NCBI GenBank assembly: GCA_017303805.1
Contig: JAFLBQ010000006.1
Coordinates: 124,001-188,000, forward strand
Origin: Cytophagales bacterium
GTDB lineage: Bacteria > Bacteroidota > Bacteroidia > Cytophagales > Cyclobacteriaceae
Direction: 5' to 3'
Length of the DNA: 64,000 bases
Shown here: positions 8,779-16,214 of the stretch, in pieces
Layout of the letters: every line of letters starts with the position of its first letter
Numbering within the stretch: position 1 is the stretch's first letter
Program-made: the position numbers and the translations under genes
The notes under the pieces: model-generated
What the model was told of the DNA's origin: nothing
The model's input: only the letters and a program-made list of their open reading frames with translations
The model's database searches: none

Positions 8779-9443
8779 CAGTATTGCGCACATGCGGTAT
8801 CACCAAGTATTTCTACGATCCTGAAAAATTTCAGGTTTTGAAAAACATTAGTATGGAAGTGCAACGGGGTGAGTTTCTTTCGTTGGTTGGTAAATCGGGC
8901 TGTGGCAAATCCACACTTATGTATGTGCTCTCTACCATGGATACCGACTTTGAAGGTGAATTGGAAATTGCAGGCGAAAACCTCACCAGGCGCTCGCAAA
9001 ATTACCTGGCCGCATTTCGCAACCGACACATTGGGTTTGTGTTTCAGTTCCATTACCTGTTGCCCGAATTTACTGTTCTGCAAAATGTAATGTTGCCCGC
9101 TTTAAAGTTGGGCGAGCTGAGCAAGGCGGAAATTGAAAACCGCGCTATAGAAAAATTGCAGTTGCTGGGTATGGCCGAGCATGCCCGCAAAAAAACCAAT
9201 AAGCTTTCGGGCGGCCAACAACAACGGGTGGCTATTGCGCGCGCATTAATCAACAACCCCGATGTGTTGATGGGCGATGAGCCAACCGGAAACCTGGATT
9301 CGCACAACAGCAGAATCGTGTTTGATATTTTTCGGGAGCTTACTACGGTACATAAACAAACCATTATCGCGGTAACGCACGATGAAGAGTTTGCGCGCCA
9401 AACAGATAGGGTAGTGGAAATGAGCGATGGCCGGATTTTATAA
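8775..9443 (+). CDS. ABC transporter ATP-binding protein
   Basis: 222 residues, a single LolD/MacB-type ATPase domain. Walker A GKSGCGKST is at 39-47, the Q-loop is in FVFQFHYLLPE, the signature is KLSGGQQQRVAIARAL, Walker B is VLMGDEPTGNLDS and the switch His is in AVTHDEE. It drives the permease immediately upstream, with which it overlaps by four bases. Confidence 0.95.
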   Translation: MTVLRTCGITKYFYDPEKFQVLKNISMEVQRGEFLSLVGKSGCGKSTLMYVLSTMDTDFEGELEIAGENLTRRSQNYLAAFRNRHIGFVFQFHYLLPEFTVLQNVMLPALKLGELSKAEIENRAIEKLQLLGMAEHARKKTNKLSGGQQQRVAIARALINNPDVLMGDEPTGNLDSHNSRIVFDIFRELTTVHKQTIIAVTHDEEFARQTDRVVEMSDGRIL

Positions 9444-9464
9444 ATTCGTGCCCGGCTGTAGGGG

Positions 9465-9472
9465 TACTTTTG
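9465..9472 (+). promoter_or_regulatory. Candidate -7 box (TACTTTTG) for the kinase-regulator pair
   Basis: TACTTTTG fits the Bacteroidota -7 consensus TAnnTTTG and lies in the 168-bp gap between the ABC gene and the histidine kinase. No convincing -33 TTTG is seen at the right distance, so this is a weak candidate. Confidence 0.3.
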
Positions 9473-9611
9473 AAATAGGCTGTCGTTACTTAAACTCAAC
9501 AAGTATGGTACAGGTAACAACATCAGCCGCCATAACACAATACCACTTGCTCTTTCAGGTAGCACAGCAAAATTGGAACTTGGTTCAGCAAGAAGAGAAA
9601 CCGAAGACTAC

Positions 9612-10661
9612 ATGGCGCAGGCGAAAGAAAATCCGAACCAAGGCAGCATTATAGGTTATAAAACCGCGCGGCAGTTACGAAATACCTATGGCGTAATACT
9701 GGGGCTGAGCGCGGTAGCCGCTTTGGTTCGCTACTTTAAGTTTCCGGAGTTCAGCTTATCATTGCCGGCTAACCTTCTCATCATCTTTGCGGGCATCACG
9801 TTTATTTGGGAGTCGTTGCGGTTTATAGATTTATACCTGAACAAGGTATTTCCATACGAGCGCAACCTGATGGGCCGCATTACCCTGCAACTTTTTGTAG
9901 GAGCGTTGTTCGGTTTGTTTACGCGTCTTTTGATTTTCTATTTTGGCGAACCCTACTTTCCGGTTCGGTTAGATAGACTCTTTTTAGCAACCACCTGGGT
10001 TGTGTATGCACTCTTGCCAGGCGCAATCAATCTGGTATTTTTTACCGTTTATTTTATCGATAAATGGAAAGAAGCATTGGTGCAAGGCGAGCGGTTGGAA
10101 AAGGAAAAGGCACAGGTTCAGTTCGATACGCTTAAAAATCAACTTAACCCACATTTTCTGTTTAATGTACTGGCCTCGCTTAATAGTCTTATTCTCGAAG
10201 ATCAGCAGCTGGCTTCCCGATTTCTGCAGCATCTTTCCAAAGTGTACCGGTACATTTTGCAGCATAAAGATCAGAATCTGGTTTCATTGCAAACAGAATT
10301 GGATTTTATTCAGAACTATATTTTTCTTGCCGAAACGCGTTTTAGTAAAGCGCTTCAGATTTGTGTGGCGGTAAACCCCGAATGCCGCGACCTGCAACTG
10401 GTGCCCGTTACGTTGCAGGTTCTATTGGAAAATGCATTTAAGCACAATGTAATTGAAGAGGCGCGGCCCTTAAAGATTGAGATTTTTATTGAAAACGATT
10501 TTTTGGTGGTACGCAACAATCAGCAAAAGCGCAGGCTGGTAGAAGATTCAAACGGGCAGGGGTTAGAAAATCTGGGCAAGGTTTATCAATATGTGGCCAA
10601 CCGGAGTATGGAGGTAGTCGCTAACGATATTTTTTTTACTGTAAAAATTCCTTTGGTATGA
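9612..10661 (+). CDS. LytS-type sensor histidine kinase
   Basis: 349 residues from the chosen ATG (a TTG 39 bp upstream is possible). Four transmembrane helices span about 30-150, with no large sensor domain outside. The His_kinase segment KNQLNPHFLFNVLASLNSL carries the phosphoacceptor His, and LLENAFKHNVIEE is the N-box of the GHKL ATPase domain; the C-terminus holds NGQGLENLGKVYQ. It overlaps the LytTR regulator by four bases and follows an ABC efflux trio, so it may control that exporter or cell-envelope genes. Signal unknown. Confidence 0.88.
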   Translation: MAQAKENPNQGSIIGYKTARQLRNTYGVILGLSAVAALVRYFKFPEFSLSLPANLLIIFAGITFIWESLRFIDLYLNKVFPYERNLMGRITLQLFVGALFGLFTRLLIFYFGEPYFPVRLDRLFLATTWVVYALLPGAINLVFFTVYFIDKWKEALVQGERLEKEKAQVQFDTLKNQLNPHFLFNVLASLNSLILEDQQLASRFLQHLSKVYRYILQHKDQNLVSLQTELDFIQNYIFLAETRFSKALQICVAVNPECRDLQLVPVTLQVLLENAFKHNVIEEARPLKIEIFIENDFLVVRNNQQKRRLVEDSNGQGLENLGKVYQYVANRSMEVVANDIFFTVKIPLV

Positions 10662-11407
10662 ATGTGCTGGTAATTGAAGATGAGCCGTTGGTTGCAAAAG
10701 ATTTATGCAAGTTGATTCATAAACTGGAACCCGAGGCGATCATAGCCGATGTGCTTACCAGCGTGGCGGCCGCCAAAGCCTGGTTTGCGAATAACACGGA
10801 GCCCACTCTTGTACTCTCGGATATCCAATTAACCGATGGGGTGAGTTTTGAAATTTTTGAACAACAACACATTCGGTGCCCGATAATTTTTACTACCGCC
10901 TACAACGCATTTGCCATTCGGGCTTTTAAACTGAATAGTATTGATTACCTGCTAAAACCCATCGATGAAAATGAATTGGCCCGGGCCTTGGCAAAGTTTA
11001 AGGCTGTTTCTTCCGGGCCTTTTGCAGAATCAGTTTCTAATTTGTTGCATCATTTTAATACCGAACCCCGCAAGTACAAAGAGCGCTTCCTGTGCCCGCA
11101 ACGCAACACCTTGGTGCCGGTGCCGGTTTCGCAAATTGCTTTTTTCAGTAAAGAAGAATTGATCTTTATTACCACGCTGCAAGGCGAAAAATTGTTAAGC
11201 GACCATCATACCATGGAAGAGTTGGAGCAACTGGTTAACCCAGCGCTGTTCTTTCGGGTAAACCGCCAGCACCTGGTGCATGTGCAAAGTATTGCCCGCA
11301 TAAAAACCACGCACAAAGGGTTAAGTATTCAGTTAAAACAACCCACACCCATTGAATTAGACTTGAGTCGCGAAAAGATTACCGCCTTTAAAATGTGGAT
11401 GGGCTAA
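10658..11407 (+). CDS. LytTR-family response regulator
   Basis: 249 residues. The receiver domain (1-120) has the acidic pair EDEP near the start, phosphoacceptor Asp55 in [11 protein letters not shown], the switch Thr in IIFTTAYN and the conserved Lys in YLLKPID. The LytTR DNA-binding domain (about 145-249) includes [17 protein letters not shown]. It is the partner of the overlapping kinase. LytTR regulators bind direct repeats; I did not identify a target site. Confidence 0.93.
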   Translation: MNVLVIEDEPLVAKDLCKLIHKLEPEAIIADVLTSVAAAKAWFANNTEPTLVLSDIQLTDGVSFEIFEQQHIRCPIIFTTAYNAFAIRAFKLNSIDYLLKPIDENELARALAKFKAVSSGPFAESVSNLLHHFNTEPRKYKERFLCPQRNTLVPVPVSQIAFFSKEELIFITTLQGEKLLSDHHTMEELEQLVNPALFFRVNRQHLVHVQSIARIKTTHKGLSIQLKQPTPIELDLSREKITAFKMWMG

Positions 11408-11802
11408 CCGTTAATGGTATCGTAAACCACTACCCGTTCCCACAGGTGCGAGCAATCGGCAATAAACTTTTGGTGAATGGGATGATCCTGGTAAGTCTTT
11501 TGGCCGGCCAGGTCCTTAAAAAACATAAGTTCCGAAACCGCATAACTGTTGTCCACCACATCGCGTTTTTCGGTGCTGGCGGGCACGCCCACGTGCAGAA
11601 ATTGAATGGTTTCAATTTTGGCTAACGACTTAACCCCGGCAAGCAATTTGGCCAGGTCTTCTTTGTTGTCAGGATTCTTTAACCAGAAGAACACGTGGTG
11701 AACTAAGACATTTTTTTCTTTTTCCATAGCAAGGCCGGTTACGGCTGGGGCTAAAGTTAATAAAGAGGCGCTTGCAATAAATTTTCTGCGGTTGGTTTTC
11801 AT
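11404..11802 (-). CDS. Dabb-domain protein with Tat-like signal
   Basis: 132 residues. The N-terminus [20 protein letters not shown] resembles a twin-arginine signal (NRRKF). The mature part is a ferredoxin-like Dabb (stress-responsive A/B barrel) domain with [10 protein letters not shown] at the start and DHPIHQKF near the end. The gene converges on the LytTR gene, the two stops overlapping by four bases. Function of these exported Dabb proteins is unknown. Confidence 0.8.
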   Translation of the reverse strand: MKTNRRKFIASASLLTLAPAVTGLAMEKEKNVLVHHVFFWLKNPDNKEDLAKLLAGVKSLAKIETIQFLHVGVPASTEKRDVVDNSYAVSELMFFKDLAGQKTYQDHPIHQKFIADCSHLWERVVVYDTING

Positions 11803-11912
11803 GGTGTAGGCGTAAAAAAATTAAAGTTGAAGGTACTTCATTTAGATGACTTTGCACATTCTGTTGTGGCAGGCACTCCCTGTATTGAAGTAACCTGAAC
11901 TGGTTCTTAGTT

Positions 11913-11940
11913 TAATAAAAAAGCAACCTAAACGGTTGCT
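11913..11940 (-). terminator. Rho-independent terminator (minus strand)
   Basis: Perfect 7-bp stem AGCAACC / GGTTGCT with a 5-nt loop, followed on the minus strand by TTTTTTATT. It lies about 180 bp beyond the RadC-gene terminator, so it may end an unrecognised short minus-strand RNA or act as a second-stage terminator. Confidence 0.6.
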
Positions 11941-12055
11941 CAGTCGTCCTGCCTGTACAATTTTCGAACCTTTTCATCGAAGACCTTAGAAAACTGGCAA
12001 ATATTGCAGCTTAGTTAAGTTAGTTTGTCGATGGAATTGGCTGACTGCCGTTAAC

Positions 12056-12079
12056 AAATCAAATCGAACAATTTGATTT
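12056..12079. repeat. Perfect 9-bp inverted repeat
   Basis: AAATCAAAT and ATTTGATTT face each other across 6 nt. There is no T-run on either side, so it is not a classical terminator. A protein-binding site or an RNA hairpin are both possible. Confidence 0.4.
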
Positions 12080-12101
12080 CAAAGGGCATGGTAGCCTAAT
12101 T

Positions 12102-12133
12102 GAAAAAGAAAAAAGGGCCCTATATGAGCCCTT
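12102..12133 (-). terminator. Terminator overlapping the end of the RadC-like gene
   Basis: On the minus strand AAGGGC and GCCCTT form a stem around a 9-nt loop that contains the stop codon, followed by a T-rich tail (TTTTCTTTTTC). Placement at the gene's 3' end supports a true intrinsic terminator. Confidence 0.65.
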
Positions 12134-12587
12134 CATCAGCAAAGGAATAATATCCTTCGCTGGTTATTATGATGTGATCAAGTAATTGAATTTCCAAGAA
12201 TCTCCCAGCTTCTTTTATCTTTCTGGTCAGATCAATATCCGCTTGGCTCGGCTGCAAATTGCCCGAAGGATGATTATGGCTTAGGATGATCCCTGATGCT
12301 GCTGCTTTGATCGCTGCTGCAAAGATTAGTTTTGGATCAGCTACAGTTCCGCTGATTCCTCCTGTTGATACTTCGAAAATTCCAAGAACCTTGTTTGCAC
12401 GATTCGTAAGCATTACTTTGAATTGCTCTACAAGGTCAATCTTCGTCTCATCCCAAGTTTCCTGCAATACACTGTGGGCATCCCTTGAACTGTTGATCTT
12501 GGGACGTTGCGATGGCTTGACGTTTGACTTGTAGATGAGCTGAATTTCTGCTACCTGATACTGTCTTGTTTCTTTTGTGTTTTCCAT
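12120..12587 (-). CDS. RadC/JAB-domain protein of the mobile-element type
   Basis: 155 residues containing only the JAB (MPN+) metalloprotease-like domain, without the helix-hairpin-helix N-terminus of chromosomal RadC. The metal site is intact: Glu54 in VEQF, SHNHPSGN with His104/His106, and QADIDL with Asp117. Short RadC copies of this kind are common in integrative elements and phage-like islands of Bacteroidota. Its reaction is unproven. It marks the start of the accessory region together with the gene upstream on the other strand. Confidence 0.85.
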   Translation of the reverse strand: MENTKETRQYQVAEIQLIYKSNVKPSQRPKINSSRDAHSVLQETWDETKIDLVEQFKVMLTNRANKVLGIFEVSTGGISGTVADPKLIFAAAIKAAASGIILSHNHPSGNLQPSQADIDLTRKIKEAGRFLEIQLLDHIIITSEGYYSFADEGLI

Positions 12588-12626
12588 AATCGTAAGAATT
12601 AATTATGGTGCACCAGCAGGCTTTGA

Positions 12627-12718
12627 AAGGAATTTGCGCAAGGAGGAACGGAATAAATGGGGGTTCCTTGCAGGAGGCACGACTGGAAGGGGGAAACCGT
12701 TTATGCCGGAAATTCCTT
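12627..12718. repeat. Nested inverted repeats in the divergent gap
   Basis: An outer 9-bp pair (AAGGAATTT / AAATTCCTT) encloses a GC-rich inner pair (GCAAGGAGGAAC / GTTCCTTGC, imperfect). The 260-bp gap between two divergent genes otherwise shows no convincing ORF. It could be a leader RNA structure of the RadC-like gene or a protein-binding region. Confidence 0.35.
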
Positions 12719-12847
12719 GCTAGCATATTCCGACATAAGCCTAATTTAGTACCAATGATTAATGATAAAATAACCCTTAACTTTTGTGTTCGGGAAAATC
12801 AAAATCCGTTATTTTAATAACAACAAATTGCACGAATGCTGTAGATT

Positions 12848-14155
12848 ATGATCAGAACTGTCGAAGATCTTATAAAGAATTTAATCGAAGTAGGAAGAAC
12901 TCTTATAGACAATACCGGAATTGAGCACAGACCCTCTATAGGGGATATGTATGAAGGACTCACCAAATCAATACTGGAGAAAGCGGTATTTGAAGGATTA
13001 AACCTTAATATCGTAGTAAGTTCATTTATACAGAATAGAAAGGGTGAGTTGAGTTACGAAATGGATGCCATGCTTATCGAAGGACAAGCAAAGCAACTTC
13101 CTTTCACCGAGAAATACATTGTTACTGAGGATCAAGTTATTGCAGTATTCCAAGTAAAAAAAACACTTAATAAAAGCCTGTTGTCAGATGCATATTTTAA
13201 TCTCAAGAATGTTTATGACATTTGCGAGCTTGAAAATTCACCTCCTTATGCGCTGAGAATTCTGCGCGACTCCTACAAAGGCGTTTTTAAAATGGGTATT
13301 CATAGTAGTAAGCCGGTTACAAATTATTTCCAAAGTACGACAGCAGATCATATCTGGCATTGTTTGAGAGCGGAAGCCTATTTACCACTTCGCATTGTAA
13401 TAGGCTACCGAGGGTATGCTTCTGAACCTGGTCTAAGAGAAAGTTTTAAAAACTTTTTAGAAGACAATAGACTCATTTCGGGTTTTAGCCCACTGCATTT
13501 TCCTAATTTAATTATAAGTGATCAGTTTTGCCTGCTCAAAGGAAACGGAATGCCTTATATATCAAGTATGAACAATAATATTTGGCCGTTCTACAATTCA
13601 AGTTCAAACAAACCCATTTTGCATTTATTGGAATTTATCTGGAGTCGATTGTCGTATCGGTATGAATTAGACCCGAGAATATTTGGGGATGACTTGGAGA
13701 TTGAAAGTGTTAACAGATTTCTAAGTTGCAATATTGTAAATGTGATGGGACAGCGTGGATGGACCTATCATTATGACGATATCTCTTATCAACATTTTGA
13801 GCAACCACTGACACCCGAAAAATGGGAGCCTGTCAGAATTTCTAAGGATCAACATCACGTCATAGCTTATTTATGCAAATACAGTTTTCTCAAACTAACT
13901 AGAATTAATTGGTGCCTTGAAACAACAGGAAGTAAGGTTGATACTGAGGCTTTTGTTCAAGAGCTGGTAAATACAGGCCTGATTTACATCGACTCTTATA
14001 AGCAATTAGCTTTGTTAACCGACCATTGCAGATGTGTAGCTGTTCCAAATATTGGATTTGTTGCCGGTGATGATAAGACCGGAAAATTAACAAGGTGGGT
14101 TGAAAAAAGGATAGGAAGAAAAATTGAGAATATTCTGCATATACAATTTGATTGA
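12848..14155 (+). CDS. Uncharacterised protein with a nuclease-like D...QxK motif (DUF6602-like N-terminus)
   Basis: 435 residues, cytoplasmic. The N-terminal 150 residues resemble DUF6602-type domains: an early Gly-Asp helix (IGDMYEGLTKSILEKA), then YEMDAMLIEG (Asp73) and, after the strand IVTEDQVIAVF, the triplet Q102-V-K104. D...QxK is the arrangement seen in Mrr-like members of the PD-(D/E)XK nuclease fold. The C-terminal 280 residues are unfamiliar, possibly with winged-helix-like parts. It has no partner methylase, helicase or ATPase next to it; neighbours are a mobile-type RadC gene and a hairpin array. A stand-alone nuclease or defence factor is inference. Confidence 0.55.
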   Translation: MIRTVEDLIKNLIEVGRTLIDNTGIEHRPSIGDMYEGLTKSILEKAVFEGLNLNIVVSSFIQNRKGELSYEMDAMLIEGQAKQLPFTEKYIVTEDQVIAVFQVKKTLNKSLLSDAYFNLKNVYDICELENSPPYALRILRDSYKGVFKMGIHSSKPVTNYFQSTTADHIWHCLRAEAYLPLRIVIGYRGYASEPGLRESFKNFLEDNRLISGFSPLHFPNLIISDQFCLLKGNGMPYISSMNNNIWPFYNSSSNKPILHLLEFIWSRLSYRYELDPRIFGDDLEIESVNRFLSCNIVNVMGQRGWTYHYDDISYQHFEQPLTPEKWEPVRISKDQHHVIAYLCKYSFLKLTRINWCLETTGSKVDTEAFVQELVNTGLIYIDSYKQLALLTDHCRCVAVPNIGFVAGDDKTGKLTRWVEKRIGRKIENILHIQFD

Positions 14156-14246
14156 TTCAAAAAAGGTGACGGCTTCGCAATGATTAATGAAGACATTAAC
14201 CTGACTGAGCACTTCCAACCATTTTTTCCGACAAGCCGCCAATTGC

Positions 14247-14343
14247 GCTTGTTGCGCGGCCTTTGTCAAGGGTGACGATTCCTTGAAGAATAAAAAGGAC
14301 GATCGTCACTCGTACTACCCTTTACAAAGGTTGCGCAACAGGC
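14247..14343. repeat. Long imperfect hairpin A
   Basis: An 11-bp outer helix (GCTTGTTGCGC with GCGCAACAGGC, one G-U) continues through two G-U pairs and CCTTTGT, then AAGGG, a 9-nt one-sided bulge, TGACGAT/ATCGTCA, and finally a small TCCTT/AAGGA tip. As RNA or single-stranded DNA this would be one extended stem of about 97 nt. No ORF explains it. Confidence 0.7.
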
Positions 14344-14404
14344 CTACCTTTGGCTTGGTGGTGAAATGGTCTTTTACAGTGAGCTTAGTAAAATCAAAGT
14401 CTTT

Positions 14405-14474
14405 CCAAAGCTCTTGGAGAAAGTATGAGTCTTTAACGCATGATTATTTCTCATACTTTCTCCAAGTGCTTTGG
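14405..14474. repeat. Long hairpin B (25-nt arms, 20-nt loop)
   Basis: The arms (14405-14429 and 14450-14474) are complementary at 24 of 25 positions: a perfect 17-bp inner helix, one T-T mismatch, then a perfect 7-bp outer helix. There is no T-run after either arm, so it is not a usual terminator. Confidence 0.85.
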
Positions 14475-14511
14475 AGTTTATCAAGGGGCAATTCAATATC
14501 AAAGGTTTAAA

Positions 14512-14582
14512 GAAGCTGATCAAATAAGGAGTCGCCACTAACGTAATCCGGAAGATAAACGACTCCTTATTTGATCTGCTTC
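14512..14582. repeat. Long hairpin C (23-nt arms, 25-nt loop)
   Basis: The arms (14512-14534 and 14560-14582) are complementary at 22 of 23 positions: a perfect 17-bp inner helix, one T-T mismatch, then a perfect 5-bp outer helix. The design copies hairpin B, including inner-helix length, mismatch and GC just outside the mismatch, although the sequence is different. It ends 20 bp before the 3' end of the minus-strand hydroxylase gene. Confidence 0.85.
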
Positions 14583-14602
14583 GAAAGTGAGTACCCTCAT
14601 AT

Positions 14603-15445
14603 TCACTTGAATGGATATAACAACTGTTTCCAGTATGATTTAGGAAAATTTGGTTCTTCCTTGATACCAATTTCTCCAATTCCTTCGGTGTGGTAGATTT
14701 TTGGATTATCGTAAGCCGTTCTAAAGGCATGATCCCACACGGTGAGCCAGGCACCGTAATTCACCTGAGCATCCTTATAGTCTGCACGATGATGCCAACG
14801 ATGGAGTTCAGCAACACAGAAAAACTTCTTAAGAATACCAGCCTTGTAGTTCAGGTTTGTGTGCTGCATCATCATATTGATGGCAAGAATGGCCAATGCC
14901 GCAACCACTACCGATTGAGGCGTACCTATCACAAGACACAAGATTATTCCAGGGCTGCCTTCCAGAATCTGATGCAAGGCATGCCGCTTTTCTCCATTCA
15001 AAAAGTACAGGCGTTCTGAACTGTGGTGGATGGCATGGAGTTTCCACAACCACTCATACCGGTGACTCTGCCAGTGAATCAGGAATAAGAAGAAGTCGAT
15101 AATAGTGAGAGCCAATACTACCTGAATCCAAAACGGAAGCGTGGTAGGGAACCATTGCGGAAATGGTATCCAAACAGCCAACCATATAAGGGCAAACTGT
15201 GCAGAAACCTTAATAAGGTAATTGACTACGTAATACGTGAAGTCCAGGTTCCAGTCACTTCCATTCACCCAACTTTTTTCAAAGGGCATCCAGCGCTCGA
15301 GCAGTAGCGCCATCAAGCCGTACAATGCAATAATGGGTATGGTTGCCAAATATTGATTCACTTCACTCTCAATCAACCAGACGATAAAGAAAGAAGCGGA
15401 CAGCATGAAAACCGGGTATATCGAATACTGGACAAGTTTTTTCAT
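14603..15445 (-). CDS. Sterol desaturase / fatty-acid hydroxylase-family membrane protein
   Basis: 280 residues with several transmembrane helices. The three histidine clusters of the di-iron family are present: HWQSHR, HAIHHSS and HRWHHRAD, plus an extra HTEG near the end. These enzymes hydroxylate or desaturate lipids in the membrane. I chose the ATG giving MKKLVQYS; an in-frame ATG 30 bp upstream is possible. It follows the AraC gene in the same direction by 62 bp and may share its transcript. Substrate not known. Confidence 0.85.
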   Translation of the reverse strand: MKKLVQYSIYPVFMLSASFFIVWLIESEVNQYLATIPIIALYGLMALLLERWMPFEKSWVNGSDWNLDFTYYVVNYLIKVSAQFALIWLAVWIPFPQWFPTTLPFWIQVVLALTIIDFFLFLIHWQSHRYEWLWKLHAIHHSSERLYFLNGEKRHALHQILEGSPGIILCLVIGTPQSVVVAALAILAINMMMQHTNLNYKAGILKKFFCVAELHRWHHRADYKDAQVNYGAWLTVWDHAFRTAYDNPKIYHTEGIGEIGIKEEPNFPKSYWKQLLYPFK

Positions 15446-15507
15446 AAGTCGAAGAATTTCTTTCGCAAAATTCAAAGAATAATGTTGCTCCCGCTTGAAT
15501 AAACTGG

Positions 15508-16200
15508 CTATTGTTTAAATACAGATGACGGGTTAACTCCAAACATATCCATAAAGGTGCGACTCAAATGCGAGGTATCAGAAAAACCTGCCTCGTATGC
15601 GGATTGGGTAAGGGTCATACCTGATAATACAGCCGTTAAAGCAACACGCATCCGGCACCAAAGAATAAAAGGGCGTAGCGGAATACCGACCTGATCTTTG
15701 AACAAATGAGTGAAGCGGCTAGTAGAAAGACAGGCTATCTCCGCCAGCGACTCCAGGCTAAACTCATGGGTGGTGATATGAGAACGGATAAAGTCTACAG
15801 CTTTCTGCACTCGCTCGTCAAGTAGGTTGATGGATTTGATTGTTTTTGCAAGTGATGTTACGTCACCTTCCATAAACACCTTTCTCTCCTCTTCCGATAT
15901 TCTGCCTTCAATTGATTGAACGGTTTGAGTGGGATAAAATGTGCTGAGAATTTTCGTAGCCAAATCAGACTCCGGCTCAATAAAAATGAAGGAAGCTGCG
16001 CCCGTGGTTATAGTTTGATGAAGTTGATCAGGCAATACCAATACAGCCTGCGAAGTTAAAGTATTGCCAAAGGCATCTTCAATGTGAATTGAACCTCCTC
16101 CGCACACGATTACTTCAAGGGCGTGATGCTTGTGCTTGTCTGTACGAATAGCCGGGCTGATGAAGGTGGCGTGATCGTCAAAAATCTGTATATGCTTCAC
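15508..16200 (-). CDS. AraC-family transcriptional regulator
   Basis: 230 residues: a small cupin-like sensor half (LEVIVCGGGSIHIEDAFGN, about 28-105) and a C-terminal double helix-turn-helix (about 130-230) with SLESLAEIACLSTSRFTHLFKDQVG and AYEAGFSDTSHLSRTF. The His-rich start (DKHKHHALE) could contact a metal. It begins 14 bp after the copper ATPase stop, so it is probably co-transcribed and may be an autoregulatory control of the copper genes; that link is inference. Confidence 0.85.
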   Translation of the reverse strand: MKHIQIFDDHATFISPAIRTDKHKHHALEVIVCGGGSIHIEDAFGNTLTSQAVLVLPDQLHQTITTGAASFIFIEPESDLATKILSTFYPTQTVQSIEGRISEEERKVFMEGDVTSLAKTIKSINLLDERVQKAVDFIRSHITTHEFSLESLAEIACLSTSRFTHLFKDQVGIPLRPFILWCRMRVALTAVLSGMTLTQSAYEAGFSDTSHLSRTFMDMFGVNPSSVFKQ

Positions 16201-16214
16201 GTACCTGACTCAGT

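Larger units (their letters stand above)
11803..12119. other. 317-bp gene-free stretch at the start of the accessory region
   Basis: No ORF with coding character is visible. The stretch holds two minus-strand terminator-like hairpins and one 9-bp inverted repeat (each listed separately). It lies between core-like genes and the mobile-type RadC gene, so it may contain the edge of an inserted segment. No tRNA or obvious attachment-site duplication was found. Confidence 0.4.

Noticed and set aside
9505-9654. 49-residue ORF upstream of the histidine kinase
   Set aside because: It overlaps the kinase start in another frame and has no recognisable domain; composition of the second half (Lys/Arg runs) is that of a shadow frame.
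11940-12000. GGTTCGAA on the minus strand, resembling a tRNA or tmRNA T-loop
   Set aside because: No acceptor, D or anticodon stems could be built around it.
12605-12817. 70-residue ORF in the divergent gap
   Set aside because: No family pattern, and the sequence is better explained by inverted repeats in the 5' region of the RadC-like gene.
14247-14582. Hairpin array as CRISPR, integron attC sites or a retron
   Set aside because: Arms differ between hairpins, no direct repeats or spacers, no GTTRRRY core sites, and no reverse transcriptase or integrase nearby.
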